A stretch of DNA of 25,129 bases. Origin: CAZPMT01 sp964587655 (GTDB lineage Bacteria; Hydrogenedentota; Hydrogenedentia; Hydrogenedentales; SLHB01). The stretch lies in NCBI GenBank assembly GCA_964587655.1, contig CAZPMT010000078.1, positions 1-25,129 of the forward strand, read 5' to 3'. Below the pieces are notes generated by a model, which saw only the letters and a program-made list of their open reading frames with translations, was not told where the DNA came from and ran no database searches. This document shows positions 1-7,653 of the stretch, piece by piece (positions within the stretch are counted from its first letter, which is position 1; every line of letters begins with the position of its first letter). The translations under genes and the position numbers were made by a program.

Positions 1-2443
1 CTTCGCCCTCGCCTTCGCCCTCGCCCTCGCCTTCGCCTTCGCCCTCGCCTTCGCCCTCGCCTTCGCCCTCGCCTTCGCCTTCGCCCTCGCCTTCGCCTTC
101 GCCTTCGCCTTCACCTTCACCTTCACCCTCACCTTCGCCTTCGCCTTCACCTTCGCCTTCACCCTCGCCTTCACCTTCGCCCTCACCTTCGCCTTCTCCT
201 TCTCCTTCTCCTTCTCCTTCTCCTTCTCCTTCGCCTTCACCCTCGCCTTCGCCTTCGCCGGCAGGGCCAAAAGCGGCGAAGTAACATCTACGTTGGCCGC
301 CGATGCTCGTGAACTCGCCCCCGACATAGACCGTCGTGCCCGAGATTCCGAAGGACCAGACCCACTGACCTACGCCCGGGTTCCAGCCGGTGGTCACGCC
401 CGCCACATCATCGAGGGCTGTCAGATAGAAATAGCCGCCGGCGTAGACCGTCGCGCCCGATACCGCCAAGGCCGTAACCGTGTTATCCCGGTTCGCGTTC
501 CAGCCGGTGGCCAGGCCCCAGGGATCGAGGGCCGCGATGAAGCTACGGTCCTGCCCGCCGATGCTCTGGAAGTACCCCCCGGCGTAGACCATCGTGCCCA
601 AGACTGCTAAGGAGAAGACTACTTGGCCATCCGCATTCGGGTCCCAGGGGGTGGCGTTGTTCGTGTCGACGTTCGGATAGAGAGCCGCGATGTAGTTACG
701 GGTCAGCCCGCCGATGTTCGTGAAGTAGCCCCCGGCGTAGACCGTCGTGCTCGAGAGCGCCAAGCAGCGGACAACGCCATTCGCGTTCGGGTCCCAGGGG
801 GTGGCGTTGTTCGTGTCGACGTTCGCATAGAGAGCCGCGATGTAGTTACGGTTTTGCCCGCCGATGTTCGTGAATGCGCCGCCGGCGTAGACTATTCCGC
901 CCGATACGGCCAAGGACCAGATCCCCCCGCCATTCGCGTTCGGGTCCCAGGGGGTGGCGTTGTTCGTGTCGACGTTCGGATAGAGAGCCGCGATGTAGTT
1001 ACGGGTCAGCCCGCCGATGTTCGTGAAGTAGCCCCCGGCGTAGACCGTCGTGCTCGAGAGCGCCAAGCAGCGGACAACGCCATTCGCGTTCGGGTCCCAG
1101 GGGGTGGCGTTGTTCGTGTCGACGTTCGCATAGAGAGCCGCGATGTAGTTACGGGTCAGCCCGCCGATGCTCGAGAATGAGCCCCCGGCGTAGGCCATCG
1201 TGTTCGAGACGGCCAAGGAGGAGACAACGTTATTCGCGCCCGGGTTCCAGAAGGGAATGGCGTTGCCCTGGCCGTTGCCCTGGCCCGACGCATCGAGGGC
1301 CGCGATGCAGTGCCGGGTCTGCCCGCCGATGATCGAGAACAAGCCCCCGGCGTAGACCGTTGTGCCATCAAACGATACGGCCAAGGACTTGACATCGCCA
1401 TCCGCGTTCGGGTCCCAGACGGTGCTGACTGAGCCATCCCCAGCATCCAGGGCCGCGATGTGGTTACGGGTCGGCCCGCTGACGCCGAAGGTCGTGAACG
1501 CGCCCCCGGCGTAGACCATTCCGCCCGAGACGGCCAAGGCGTAGACATAGTTATCCGCGTCCGGGATCCATGCGGTATCCACGACACCATTGGCCAAAAT
1601 GTGGGCGATATACTTACGGGTCTGCCCGCCGATGATCGAGAACAAGCCCCCGGCGTAGACCGATGTGCCCGAGAGTGCCAAGCAGCGGACATCGCCATCC
1701 GCGTGCGCGATCCAGGAGGAAATGGCGTTGCCATGGCCGTTGCCCTGGTTCAACGCATCGAGGGCCGCGATGTTGCCACGGGGCTGCCCGCCGATGTTCG
1801 CGAACGCGCCCCCGGCGTAGACCGTCACGCCCGTGACGGCCAAGGCGTAGACATCGCCATCCGCGTTCGGGGTCCAGATGGGAATGGCGTCGCCCTGGCC
1901 GGTCTGGCCCGACGCATAGAGGGCTGCGATGTGGTCACGGTTCTGTCCGCCGATGTTCATGAACGCGCCGCCGGCGTAGACCGTCGAGCCCGCGATGGCC
2001 AAGGAGCGGACACGGCCGTCCGCGTTCGGGGTCCATGCGGGATCCTCGATGCCACCGGCCAAGATGTGGGCGATATTGAGGCATGCCAGCGAACCAACCT
2101 GGGTGAATTCGCCGCCTATGTACCACCCGTCCGAACCATCCGAGATGCATGCGTCCACCTCGCCATTGACCTTCGGGAACGGGCCCGCGGGCGCGCCCGC
2201 TGTCATGTACATAGGAACGCCGGAACCTGTATGCGGGCCCACGTAGGTGAACTCGCCGCCGATGTACGTGGTTGTTGATGTGGTCGCGATAGCGTGCACC
2301 ACGCCGTTGGTCTCCCATGTCTCTTCGATCGGGGTGTTGCTGAGTTGTGCGAACGCGCTCGGATTCGGCCACAGGATGGCCACGAAAAGGGCGACGAACA
2401 TCCCCATCGTGACGGGGGTTGACAGTCTCAATCTACGGTTCAT
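1..2443 (-). CDS. Secreted delta-60/DUF5122-type propeller-repeat protein with Glu-Gly stalk (3' end beyond window)
   Basis: One open minus-strand frame runs from an ATG at 2443 to the left edge, over 810 codons without a stop, so the C-terminus is missing. A GGGAGGAG ribosome site lies about 6 nt upstream. The N-terminus (MNRRLRLSTP, hydrophobic run MFVALFVAILW, then AFA-Q) is a Sec signal peptide. The body, to about residue 727, holds about 14 repeats of roughly 50 residues with cores such as TVYAGGAFTNIGG and WDPNANGVV. These resemble the delta-60 repeat (DUF5122) family, thought to form beta-propellers. Then follow at least 87 residues of alternating Glu-Gly (positions 2-262). Such stalks are common in secreted Hydrogenedentota-type proteins and usually precede a C-terminal surface or sorting domain, which would lie outside the window. 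The protein is probably extracellular or surface bound; its ligand is unknown. Repeats 5 to 8 include a perfect duplication. Confidence 0.85.
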   Translation of the reverse strand, partial: MNRRLRLSTPVTMGMFVALFVAILWPNPSAFAQLSNTPIEETWETNGVVHAIATTSTTTYIGGEFTYVGPHTGSGVPMYMTAGAPAGPFPKVNGEVDACISDGSDGWYIGGEFTQVGSLACLNIAHILAGGIEDPAWTPNADGRVRSLAIAGSTVYAGGAFMNIGGQNRDHIAALYASGQTGQGDAIPIWTPNADGDVYALAVTGVTVYAGGAFANIGGQPRGNIAALDALNQGNGHGNAISSWIAHADGDVRCLALSGTSVYAGGLFSIIGGQTRKYIAHILANGVVDTAWIPDADNYVYALAVSGGMVYAGGAFTTFGVSGPTRNHIAALDAGDGSVSTVWDPNADGDVKSLAVSFDGTTVYAGGLFSIIGGQTRHCIAALDASGQGNGQGNAIPFWNPGANNVVSSLAVSNTMAYAGGSFSSIGGLTRNYIAALYANVDTNNATPWDPNANGVVRCLALSSTTVYAGGYFTNIGGLTRNYIAALYPNVDTNNATPWDPNANGGGIWSLAVSGGIVYAGGAFTNIGGQNRNYIAALYANVDTNNATPWDPNANGVVRCLALSSTTVYAGGYFTNIGGLTRNYIAALYPNVDTNNATPWDPNADGQVVFSLAVLGTMVYAGGYFQSIGGQDRSFIAALDPWGLATGWNANRDNTVTALAVSGATVYAGGYFYLTALDDVAGVTTGWNPGVGQWVWSFGISGTTVYVGGEFTSIGGQRRCYFAAFGPAGEGEGEGEGEGEGEGEGEGEGEGEGEGEGEGEGEGEGEGEGEGEGEGEGEGEGEGEGEGEGEGEGEGEGEGEGEGEGEGEGEGEGE
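2..262 (-). repeat. Hexanucleotide low-complexity tract encoding the Glu-Gly stalk
   Basis: The plus strand is an unbroken run of 6-nt units of type TTC/CTC + GCC/ACC/TCC, all in frame with the minus-strand gene, where they read GAA/GAG then GGC/GGT/GGA. Glycine codon choice is patchy: positions 194-229 are six identical TTCTCC units, while flanking parts use GCC and ACC. Homogeneous blocks inside a mixed array suggest replication slippage. The tract continues past the left edge. Confidence 0.95.
637..1154 (-). repeat. Perfect 215-bp direct repeat (637-851 and 940-1154) inside the propeller gene
   Basis: Bases 637-851 and 940-1154 read identically, with an offset of 303 bp, or 101 codons (two propeller repeats). 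Other repeats of the same gene differ at many positions, so this pair is a recent duplication or gene-conversion product. The frame is kept. Confidence 0.9.
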
Positions 2444-2700
2444 GTTGAACTCCTCCCTTGTGCAATTCTGGGCAATTCTGGCAATTCAGGGGACACCATA
2501 CTTGATTTCGCCAGCTCCCTTGGCCCCGCGTGACTTACGGCTGGCTAGTCGCAGGAACGACGAAACCCTCATGCAAGTACTCCGAGCATTCCCACACCTT
2601 GCTCACAACTTCCCCAGTCACTGCGACTCACGCAAACGGCTGCCCCCGTCTCGCTTGGAAGGCCCCATCCGTTTCGCCTGTGAGTCCCCCAGGCAACTCT
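2444..2700 (-). promoter_or_regulatory. Long, foldable 5' leader; possible structured cis-regulatory RNA
   Basis: No gene is credible here. In the minus-strand transcript GACTCAC (2686-2680) pairs perfectly with GTGAGTC (2631-2625), and inside it GCGAAACGG (2677-2669) pairs with CCGTTTGC (2639-2632) with a one-base bulge, about 15 bp in all. Next, AGTCGCAG (2628-2621) pairs perfectly with CTGCGACT (2554-2547). The two stems share bases 2628-2625, so they compete at that point. Further pairs are possible: GTGACT 2621-2616 with AGTCAC 2535-2530, and a GCCAGC/GCTGGC stem nearer the start codon. I could not match it to a known riboswitch class. Near the gene the leader carries three AATTGC iterations. 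Confidence 0.45.
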
Positions 2701-2705
2701 TATGT

Positions 2706-2734
2706 AACATACGCCGGGAAGCCCCGAATGTCAA
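2706..2734 (-). promoter_or_regulatory. Predicted sigma70 promoter for the propeller-repeat gene
   Basis: On the minus strand TTGACA (2734-2729) and TATGTT (2711-2706) are separated by exactly 17 nt. The -35 box is perfect and the -10 box matches 4 of 6. Transcription would start near 2699, giving an untranslated leader of about 255 nt before the ATG at 2443. Confidence 0.6.
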
Positions 2735-2759
2735 GCGGTACAGGACACCTGCCCACGAT

Positions 2760-3100
2760 TCGCATGTAAGAGCAAACCGAACACCTTTCTGCATTCGTGC
2801 GGCTCCGTACAAGACGCGGCGTCTACGGAACCAATCGGCGCGAGTTCTCCGGTGCGGTCTCGAATCTTCCGCGCGAGCCGTGAAAGCCGACATAACATCC
2901 GAAGCACTGTTCCAAGTCACGTTGCACTGCTCTCCATCCGGCAACTGGCCGTCCTGAATCCATTTCGCCTCAGGGTAAGTCTCAACTTCGGTTTGTTGGG
3001 TAGGACCGTTTGTGTCCCCGTGAACGATGTGCTAGGCTTAGGATCAGCCGCGGGAGGGTTGCGGTCGAATCTTCAGACTCCTGGGCATGAGTAATGCGCA
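2760..3100. other. Intergenic stretch without a recognisable gene
   Basis: Short open frames here have no ribosome site or recognisable protein. A perfect AGACGC-G-GCGTCT palindrome lies near 2815-2827. A weak candidate promoter for the lipoprotein gene is TTGTGT, 17 nt, TAGGCT (extended -10 TGCTAGGCT) at about 3008-3036. No tRNA or terminator was seen. Confidence 0.4.
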
Positions 3101-3136
3101 TTGGCGAAGAGATGTGAAAAGTCGGAGGGATACGAC

Positions 3137-5059
3137 ATGAGTAACAAGGTAAGAGCCTATGCAGGGGGGCGCGTGCGCGCCTTGGGTGTGTGGACTGTGA
3201 TATTCCTAGCGGTCCTCGCGCTCAGCCAGCCGTTCTTGTTCGGCGGCTGCAGCGGGTGCCAGAAAGAGGAGCCTGCGGCGCCTGTTGTGAAACAACTGCC
3301 GCCCGCGCCGCCTGGAAAGGTGGCGGAGACAATCCCGGCGGGGCCGCCGTTGGGTGCGGTGGTCCCGGTGACTCTCGGCGTACTGAAGCTTGCGCCGGAG
3401 TCTTCGATGGTCACGCTTGCTGTACCGCCAATTCCGGGCATCTTTGATAAGGCCGTGGCGCTGGCGAAGCGGTTGGCGCCCGGCGACGTAAATATCGATG
3501 AGGAAGCGGCCAAGGCCATTGCCCAAATGGCGCAAGGCGCCGGCGTTCCTGACGCCAAGTCCCTGGCGGATATTGCCCGCGGCAAAGGCCTTAACCCGGA
3601 CGTGCCCATAGCCTTGTACGTGGACCTGACGCCCACGGCCGCGAGCGCCAAGTCGGCCTTCCAGGCCATGCAGGCCGAGCAGGACGCACAGAAAGCTGCG
3701 CCCCCGGCGCCGGAAGCGGCCGCCAAAGCCGAGGCCGCGCCGCCACCTCCAAAGCCGCCCGCGCCTAAGGCGCCGGATATGGACAAGGTTTTCGCCTCGT
3801 TGAAGGTTCCGGCGATCACCGGCGTGATCGGTTGCGCGGATCCCGCGAAAGCCGAGGCCACGATTGGAGAGATCCTCGGCCTTGCAGGCGGATACGTGGA
3901 CCCGGCCAAGGTCGAGACAATAGACGTGGGCGGCGTAGCCGTGAAGTGCTACGACCCCGAGAAGCTCGCTTATGCGATTGCGGGCGACAAGCTCGTCGCT
4001 GGCAACTCGCTGAAGATGCTCAAAGAAGTGCTCGGACGCATAAGCGCGCCGGCCATGGTCCGCTACGGCACGATCGAATGTCCCGCTTCCTCGACGGACG
4101 AGGTCGTCATGCTGACGCGCATGGACAAGGTCGCGCCGCTAATCAGGGACCTTCTGCCCGACGTTCTCGCCGCGAGCCAGCCGACGGGCGTGCCGACGCC
4201 GCCGGGTCAGTTGGACTATATCAACAAGCTGCTGGATGGTGTCACCGGCGACGACCCGAGCGTGGTGACCATCGAGTGGACTGACAAGAAGCTTGAAGTC
4301 CTGGGCCGTTGCGACTTCGCCAAACATCCGGGATTGAAGGAAATGTCGGGCGAAGCCAAGCCGCTCCGTCTTGCCGCGATGCTGCCCGAAGGCACGCTGA
4401 CGATGCTGAGCATGCGCCTGAACGACAAGTCGAAAGAGCAGTTCAAGAATGGGTGGATGAATTCGCTGCCGTCTGAGCTCAAGAACGAAGCGGGCGTCAG
4501 CCAGACCCTCACCTATCTCAACACCGCTATGGACCTTCTGGGAGACGAAATCACCATCGGCATTGCCGGGGCTACTGGAGGTCTGCCGCAGTTCTGCGTC
4601 ATGGCCGGTCTCGGCAACATTGAACAAGCCAAGACAATGCTGAAGTTGCTTGCGCCGATGACTCCGTCCGAGCCCCACAGCGGCGTCGACATTTCGCTGC
4701 TGGCTGTTCCTGTGCCGCTACCGATTTATATTGCCTTCGTGGAGAATGATATGATTCTCTGCAACGACCTGGAAAGGCTCAAGGGCCTTATAGACCTGGA
4801 CAAGGCCAAGTCGGCTTCGAAGCTGTTTGCCTCTTTGGATCCGGCCATCGACGCGGCCACGCCGTGTTACGCCGCGCTGCTAATCAAGTCGGGCCTCATC
4901 ACGGACGTCGTACGTCCGTTGTCCGGCTTTGTCGGCGGCATTCCGCCTGAAATCCAGGGGCGGATCGACAAGGTTGTGGGCACAGTGCGCGAACTCCGCG
5001 CGACGAAGGGAATGAAAAACAGTTGGCTTGAAGACCGCATTTCGGTCTATTTCAACTGA
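3137..5059 (+). CDS. Large predicted lipoprotein of unknown function
   Basis: The protein is 640 aa. The ATG at 3137 is preferred over an in-frame start at 3101 because GGAGGG sits 7 nt upstream and the protein then opens with an export signal: basic residues, hydrophobic VWTVIFLAVLAL, then a lipobox-like FGGC with Cys38. Cys38 would be lipidated and the protein held on a membrane facing the periplasm or exterior. A charged Ala/Pro-rich linker (about residues 165-205) separates a short N-terminal part from a longer C-terminal part with alternating hydrophobic strands. I recognise no catalytic motif and no family with confidence. The overall look (secreted, repeated alpha/beta segments, LPEGTLTMLSMRL-like strands) resembles DUF3352-type uncharacterised secreted proteins, but this is a guess. 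It is apparently monocistronic, flanked by a long intergenic region and a repeat array. Confidence 0.8.
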   Translation: MSNKVRAYAGGRVRALGVWTVIFLAVLALSQPFLFGGCSGCQKEEPAAPVVKQLPPAPPGKVAETIPAGPPLGAVVPVTLGVLKLAPESSMVTLAVPPIPGIFDKAVALAKRLAPGDVNIDEEAAKAIAQMAQGAGVPDAKSLADIARGKGLNPDVPIALYVDLTPTAASAKSAFQAMQAEQDAQKAAPPAPEAAAKAEAAPPPPKPPAPKAPDMDKVFASLKVPAITGVIGCADPAKAEATIGEILGLAGGYVDPAKVETIDVGGVAVKCYDPEKLAYAIAGDKLVAGNSLKMLKEVLGRISAPAMVRYGTIECPASSTDEVVMLTRMDKVAPLIRDLLPDVLAASQPTGVPTPPGQLDYINKLLDGVTGDDPSVVTIEWTDKKLEVLGRCDFAKHPGLKEMSGEAKPLRLAAMLPEGTLTMLSMRLNDKSKEQFKNGWMNSLPSELKNEAGVSQTLTYLNTAMDLLGDEITIGIAGATGGLPQFCVMAGLGNIEQAKTMLKLLAPMTPSEPHSGVDISLLAVPVPLPIYIAFVENDMILCNDLERLKGLIDLDKAKSASKLFASLDPAIDAATPCYAALLIKSGLITDVVRPLSGFVGGIPPEIQGRIDKVVGTVRELRATKGMKNSWLEDRISVYFN

Positions 5060-5091
5060 GAGCTTGTGAGGAAAAGCCGGGCGTGCAATAC

Positions 5092-5184
5092 GTGGACGTA
5101 GTGGACTGAGTGGACGCGATGGACGCAACCGCGCAGGTGAGTCTTTTCGGTGTCCATGTCGTCCACAAAGTCCACGCCGTCCAT
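5092..5184. repeat. Inverted array of 9-nt-spaced GTGGAC units
   Basis: GTGGAC/ATGGAC occurs at 5092, 5101, 5110 and 5119, exactly 9 nt apart. After a 27-nt spacer, GTCCAT/GTCCAC occurs at 5152, 5161, 5170 and 5179, again exactly 9 nt apart. The arms are complementary, so one strand could fold into a long hairpin with a 3-nt internal loop in each period. It lies in the gap between the lipoprotein and sulfatase genes. It is not an intrinsic terminator, since no T-tract follows. Confidence 0.85.
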
Positions 5185-5262
5185 CATTTCGAATAGCGCC
5201 TTCAATCTTGACTGCCGAATCCAGGTTTATACCTGCTCCGCCCCCGCAAAGGATCAAGTGTG

Positions 5263-6720
5263 ATGCCGAGCGGCCAATACATGAAACGCCGGCAGTTCTT
5301 GGCAGCCACGGTGGGCGCCGCGGCAGCGTTTCCCGTCGCGTGCTCGACGCGCGTTCATACGACCGCCTCGGAACGCGCGCGCGGACCAAACGTCGTGTTC
5401 GTATTCGCGGATCAATGGCGAGCGCAGGCCACGGGATACGCCGGCGACCTCAATGTACGTACGCCCAATCTGGACGGGCTTGCCGCCGAGAGCGTCAACT
5501 TCACTAACGCCGTGTCGTGTTGTCCCGTCTGTTCCCCATATCGTGCAAGCCTGATAACTGGTTGCTATCCGCTCACGCACGGCGTGTTCATGAACGATCT
5601 GTATCTCAACCCCTGCGCGATCTCGATTGCGGAGGCGTTCAGCGAAGCGGGCTACGCCACCGCATACATCGGCAAGTGGCATTTGGATGGACACGGACGA
5701 TCTGGTTTTATCCCCCCGGAGCGCCGTCAGGGATTCCAATACTGGAAGGTCCTCGAGTGCACGCACGACTACAATAACTCGCACTACTACGCAAACGACG
5801 ATCCGGCCAGGCACACCTGGAACGGATACGACGCGATCGCGCAAACGCGCGATGCGCAACAGTACATCCGTGAGCGGGCCGGCGAGAAGTCGTTTGCCTT
5901 GTTCCTGTCATGGGGACCTCCCCACAATCCCTACGAGACAGCGCCAGCCCAGTACAAACAACTCTACGATCCCGCGGCGCTCACGCTGCGACCGAACGTC
6001 CCGGAAGATTCGGCTATGGCTGCGCGGAAAGATCTCGCCGGGTACTATGCACATTGCTCCGCGCTCGACGCGTGCATCGGCCAGCTTCTTCAAACGCTCC
6101 AAGAGTTGAACATCGCTGACAACACCATATTCGTGTTTACCTCCGATCATGGCGACATGCTCGGCTCCCACGGTGAACGTCGCAAGCAGCGGCCGTGGGA
6201 CGAGTCGATCCGCGTGCCGCTTCTCCTGCGCTATCCCGCGCGCCTGGGAGGACGGTCGCGGAAAATCGACGCGCCCATCAATACCCCCGATATCACGCCC
6301 ACGCTGCTCGGTCTATGCGGCGTCGAGATTCCCTCCAGCGCCGAAGGACGCGATCTTTCCCGTCTCGCCCACGACGGAGAAGCATCGGACGATGATGCCG
6401 CGCTCATTGCCTGCTACGCTCCATTCGGCGAATGGACGCGGGCGCACGGCGGCCGGGAATACCGCGGCGTGCGCACTTCACGCTATACCTACGTGCGCGA
6501 TCTGAACGGACCGTGGCTGCTCTACGACAACCAAGAAGATCCGTATCAAGTCGAGAACCTCTGTGGTCGCGCCGACGCCTCCAGCCTCCAAGCGCGTTTG
6601 GACGCCGTACTCGATCGCAAACTCGAGGACACCCGCGATGCTTTCCTCCCCGCGGATGCCCACATCAAGCAATGGGGATACGCCGTCGATGACACAGGAA
6701 CCATCCCCTACGCTCCGTGA
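5263..6720 (+). CDS. Exported type I sulfatase (formylglycine-dependent)
   Basis: This 485-aa sulfatase hydrolyses sulfate esters, probably on polysaccharides. Visible active-site features are metal-binding FADQ (Asp50), the maturation motif Cys90-Ser-Pro-Tyr-Arg94 where Cys becomes formylglycine, GKWHL (Lys138, His140), PPHNPY (His221), SDHGD (Asp295, His296) and Lys308. The N-terminus has twin arginines (KRRQFLAA) then a hydrophobic Ala-rich stretch and FPVACS, so TAT export, possibly as a lipoprotein, is likely. The start at 5263 is chosen for AAAGGA at 5248-5253; GTG 5260 and ATG 5281 are in-frame alternatives, and all keep the signal. It is the Cys-type enzyme, so it needs a formylglycine-generating enzyme or anSME, which I do not see in this window. 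The exact substrate cannot be told from sequence. Confidence 0.93.
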   Translation: MPSGQYMKRRQFLAATVGAAAAFPVACSTRVHTTASERARGPNVVFVFADQWRAQATGYAGDLNVRTPNLDGLAAESVNFTNAVSCCPVCSPYRASLITGCYPLTHGVFMNDLYLNPCAISIAEAFSEAGYATAYIGKWHLDGHGRSGFIPPERRQGFQYWKVLECTHDYNNSHYYANDDPARHTWNGYDAIAQTRDAQQYIRERAGEKSFALFLSWGPPHNPYETAPAQYKQLYDPAALTLRPNVPEDSAMAARKDLAGYYAHCSALDACIGQLLQTLQELNIADNTIFVFTSDHGDMLGSHGERRKQRPWDESIRVPLLLRYPARLGGRSRKIDAPINTPDITPTLLGLCGVEIPSSAEGRDLSRLAHDGEASDDDAALIACYAPFGEWTRAHGGREYRGVRTSRYTYVRDLNGPWLLYDNQEDPYQVENLCGRADASSLQARLDAVLDRKLEDTRDAFLPADAHIKQWGYAVDDTGTIPYAP

Positions 6721-6756
6721 GGCAGAGAGCTTGCAGTGACTGCTGAACTCGCTTTC

Positions 6757-7524
6757 CTACGGAGCCGTTCTCCTTGCCGCGAAGAATTCTCTATACAGCC
6801 TCGCGTTGCATGCCGCGACGCCTTTCGTCGTGTGATCGAACGTCGAGAGATCGTAGTTGAACACCGCGCCACCCGCGTTCGTGAGAATGAAGGCCGCGGC
6901 CGCGTGGCCTTCCATGCTGCTGCCGAAATCCAGGAATGCGTCGAGTCTCCCCCTCGCCACGTTGCATATTGTCAGTGCGGGTGCAATCAACGGCAACCCC
7001 TTTCTGCATTGATCGAAGACCGTTCCCCAATCCTCACTATAGCGATGGATCGCGTCCATGCGTGCGCTGAAGCCAAAACCGATCAGCGCCTCGCCGATAT
7101 CCGCCGCTTCAGACACGCGGATCTCTCGCTCGTTCAGAAATGATCGTCCGCTCTCGTGCGACGAGCAATACAACTCGTCGGAAATCGGGTTGAGAACGTA
7201 GGCGTCGATGATCTGCCCCGATTTCTCCCGCGCCAAGGAAATGGCGAAGTACGGAACACCCGCTATGAAGTATGCGGTTCCGTCCAATGGGTCGATGATC
7301 CAACGGAACTCCGACTGCCCATCCGTCCCGCCCGCCTCTTCAGAATAGACGGAATCTTTGGGATAGAGCGACTTCAAGCCTGCGACCAGTTTCTCCTCCG
7401 CCTCGATGTCGGCTTCCCCTACAAGCTCGCCGCGACCCTTGACGCTATAGCGCTGCCCGGCCTCGAAACGCGTTCGCATCTTCTCGCCGACATCCGCAAG
7501 GAGTTTACGAATATCCCGGTCCAT
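6757..7524 (-). CDS. Inositol monophosphatase/CysQ-family phosphatase with altered metal site
   Basis: This 255-aa protein belongs to the Mg-dependent sugar/inositol phosphatase superfamily. Clear signatures are SEEAGG (Glu62) and WIIDPLDGT (Asp78, Asp81), which bind metals 1 and 2, and a closing NAGGAVFN. The family's usual C-terminal WDxAAG motif here reads MEGHAAAA (residues 204-211), so the third Asp ligand is replaced by Gly, with Glu205 and His207 beside it. Activity may be changed or lost. Substrates in the family include inositol-1-phosphate, fructose-1,6-bisphosphate, histidinol phosphate and PAP; the sequence does not decide between them. The ATG at 7524 has AGGAA about 8 nt upstream. 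It is convergent with the sulfatase (36-nt gap) and 18 nt downstream of the toxin remnant. Confidence 0.85.
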   Translation of the reverse strand: MDRDIRKLLADVGEKMRTRFEAGQRYSVKGRGELVGEADIEAEEKLVAGLKSLYPKDSVYSEEAGGTDGQSEFRWIIDPLDGTAYFIAGVPYFAISLAREKSGQIIDAYVLNPISDELYCSSHESGRSFLNEREIRVSEAADIGEALIGFGFSARMDAIHRYSEDWGTVFDQCRKGLPLIAPALTICNVARGRLDAFLDFGSSMEGHAAAAFILTNAGGAVFNYDLSTFDHTTKGVAACNARLYREFFAARRTAP

Positions 7525-7542
7525 GGTAACGTTCCTGTCGGC

Positions 7543-7653
7543 CTACCCTGGATTCTTGCCAGAGGTGATCCTACCGTAAGGGCACTGGGTCTCTCCACAA
7601 GGAATCACGTTTCGCGCACCTCCCCACACGCACGTGTCGAGGAGGATCTTCAC
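7543..7653 (-). pseudogene. Truncated DUF5615/PIN-like toxin remnant
   Basis: A GTG at 7653 overlaps the antitoxin stop as GTGA and opens a 36-codon frame starting VKILLDTCVWGGAR. That is the characteristic N-terminal strand and Asp motif of DUF5615 (PIN-like) toxins paired with DUF433 antitoxins. After this stretch the resemblance ends and a TAG follows at 7545-7543. The usual toxin is roughly 110-130 aa, so most of it, including later acidic residues, is missing. The IMPase gene begins directly downstream, where the rest of the toxin should be, pointing to a deletion. The assignment rests on 14 residues plus gene order. Confidence 0.65.

Noticed and set aside
1..262. Hexanucleotide tract as a CRISPR array or telomere-like repeat
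   Set aside because: Units have no spacers and stay in frame with the coding sequence; it encodes the Glu-Gly stalk.
293..2278. Plus-strand frames opposite the propeller gene (105, 185, 272 aa)
   Set aside because: Shadows of the repeats: their own periodicity mirrors the minus-strand coding units, and they have no ribosome sites or family resemblance.
2640..2690. Leader as a class I cyclic-di-GMP riboswitch
   Set aside because: CACAGGCGAAAC loosely resembles its conserved start, but the following hairpin and GGACGCAAAGCC-like segment are absent.
2618..2944. 108-aa minus-strand frame before the propeller gene
   Set aside because: It covers the promoter and leader, is composed of Arg-rich filler, and has no recognisable family.
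5092..5184. Inverted array as an intrinsic terminator
   Set aside because: No T-tract follows on either strand, and the perfect 9-nt periodicity is not needed for a terminator.
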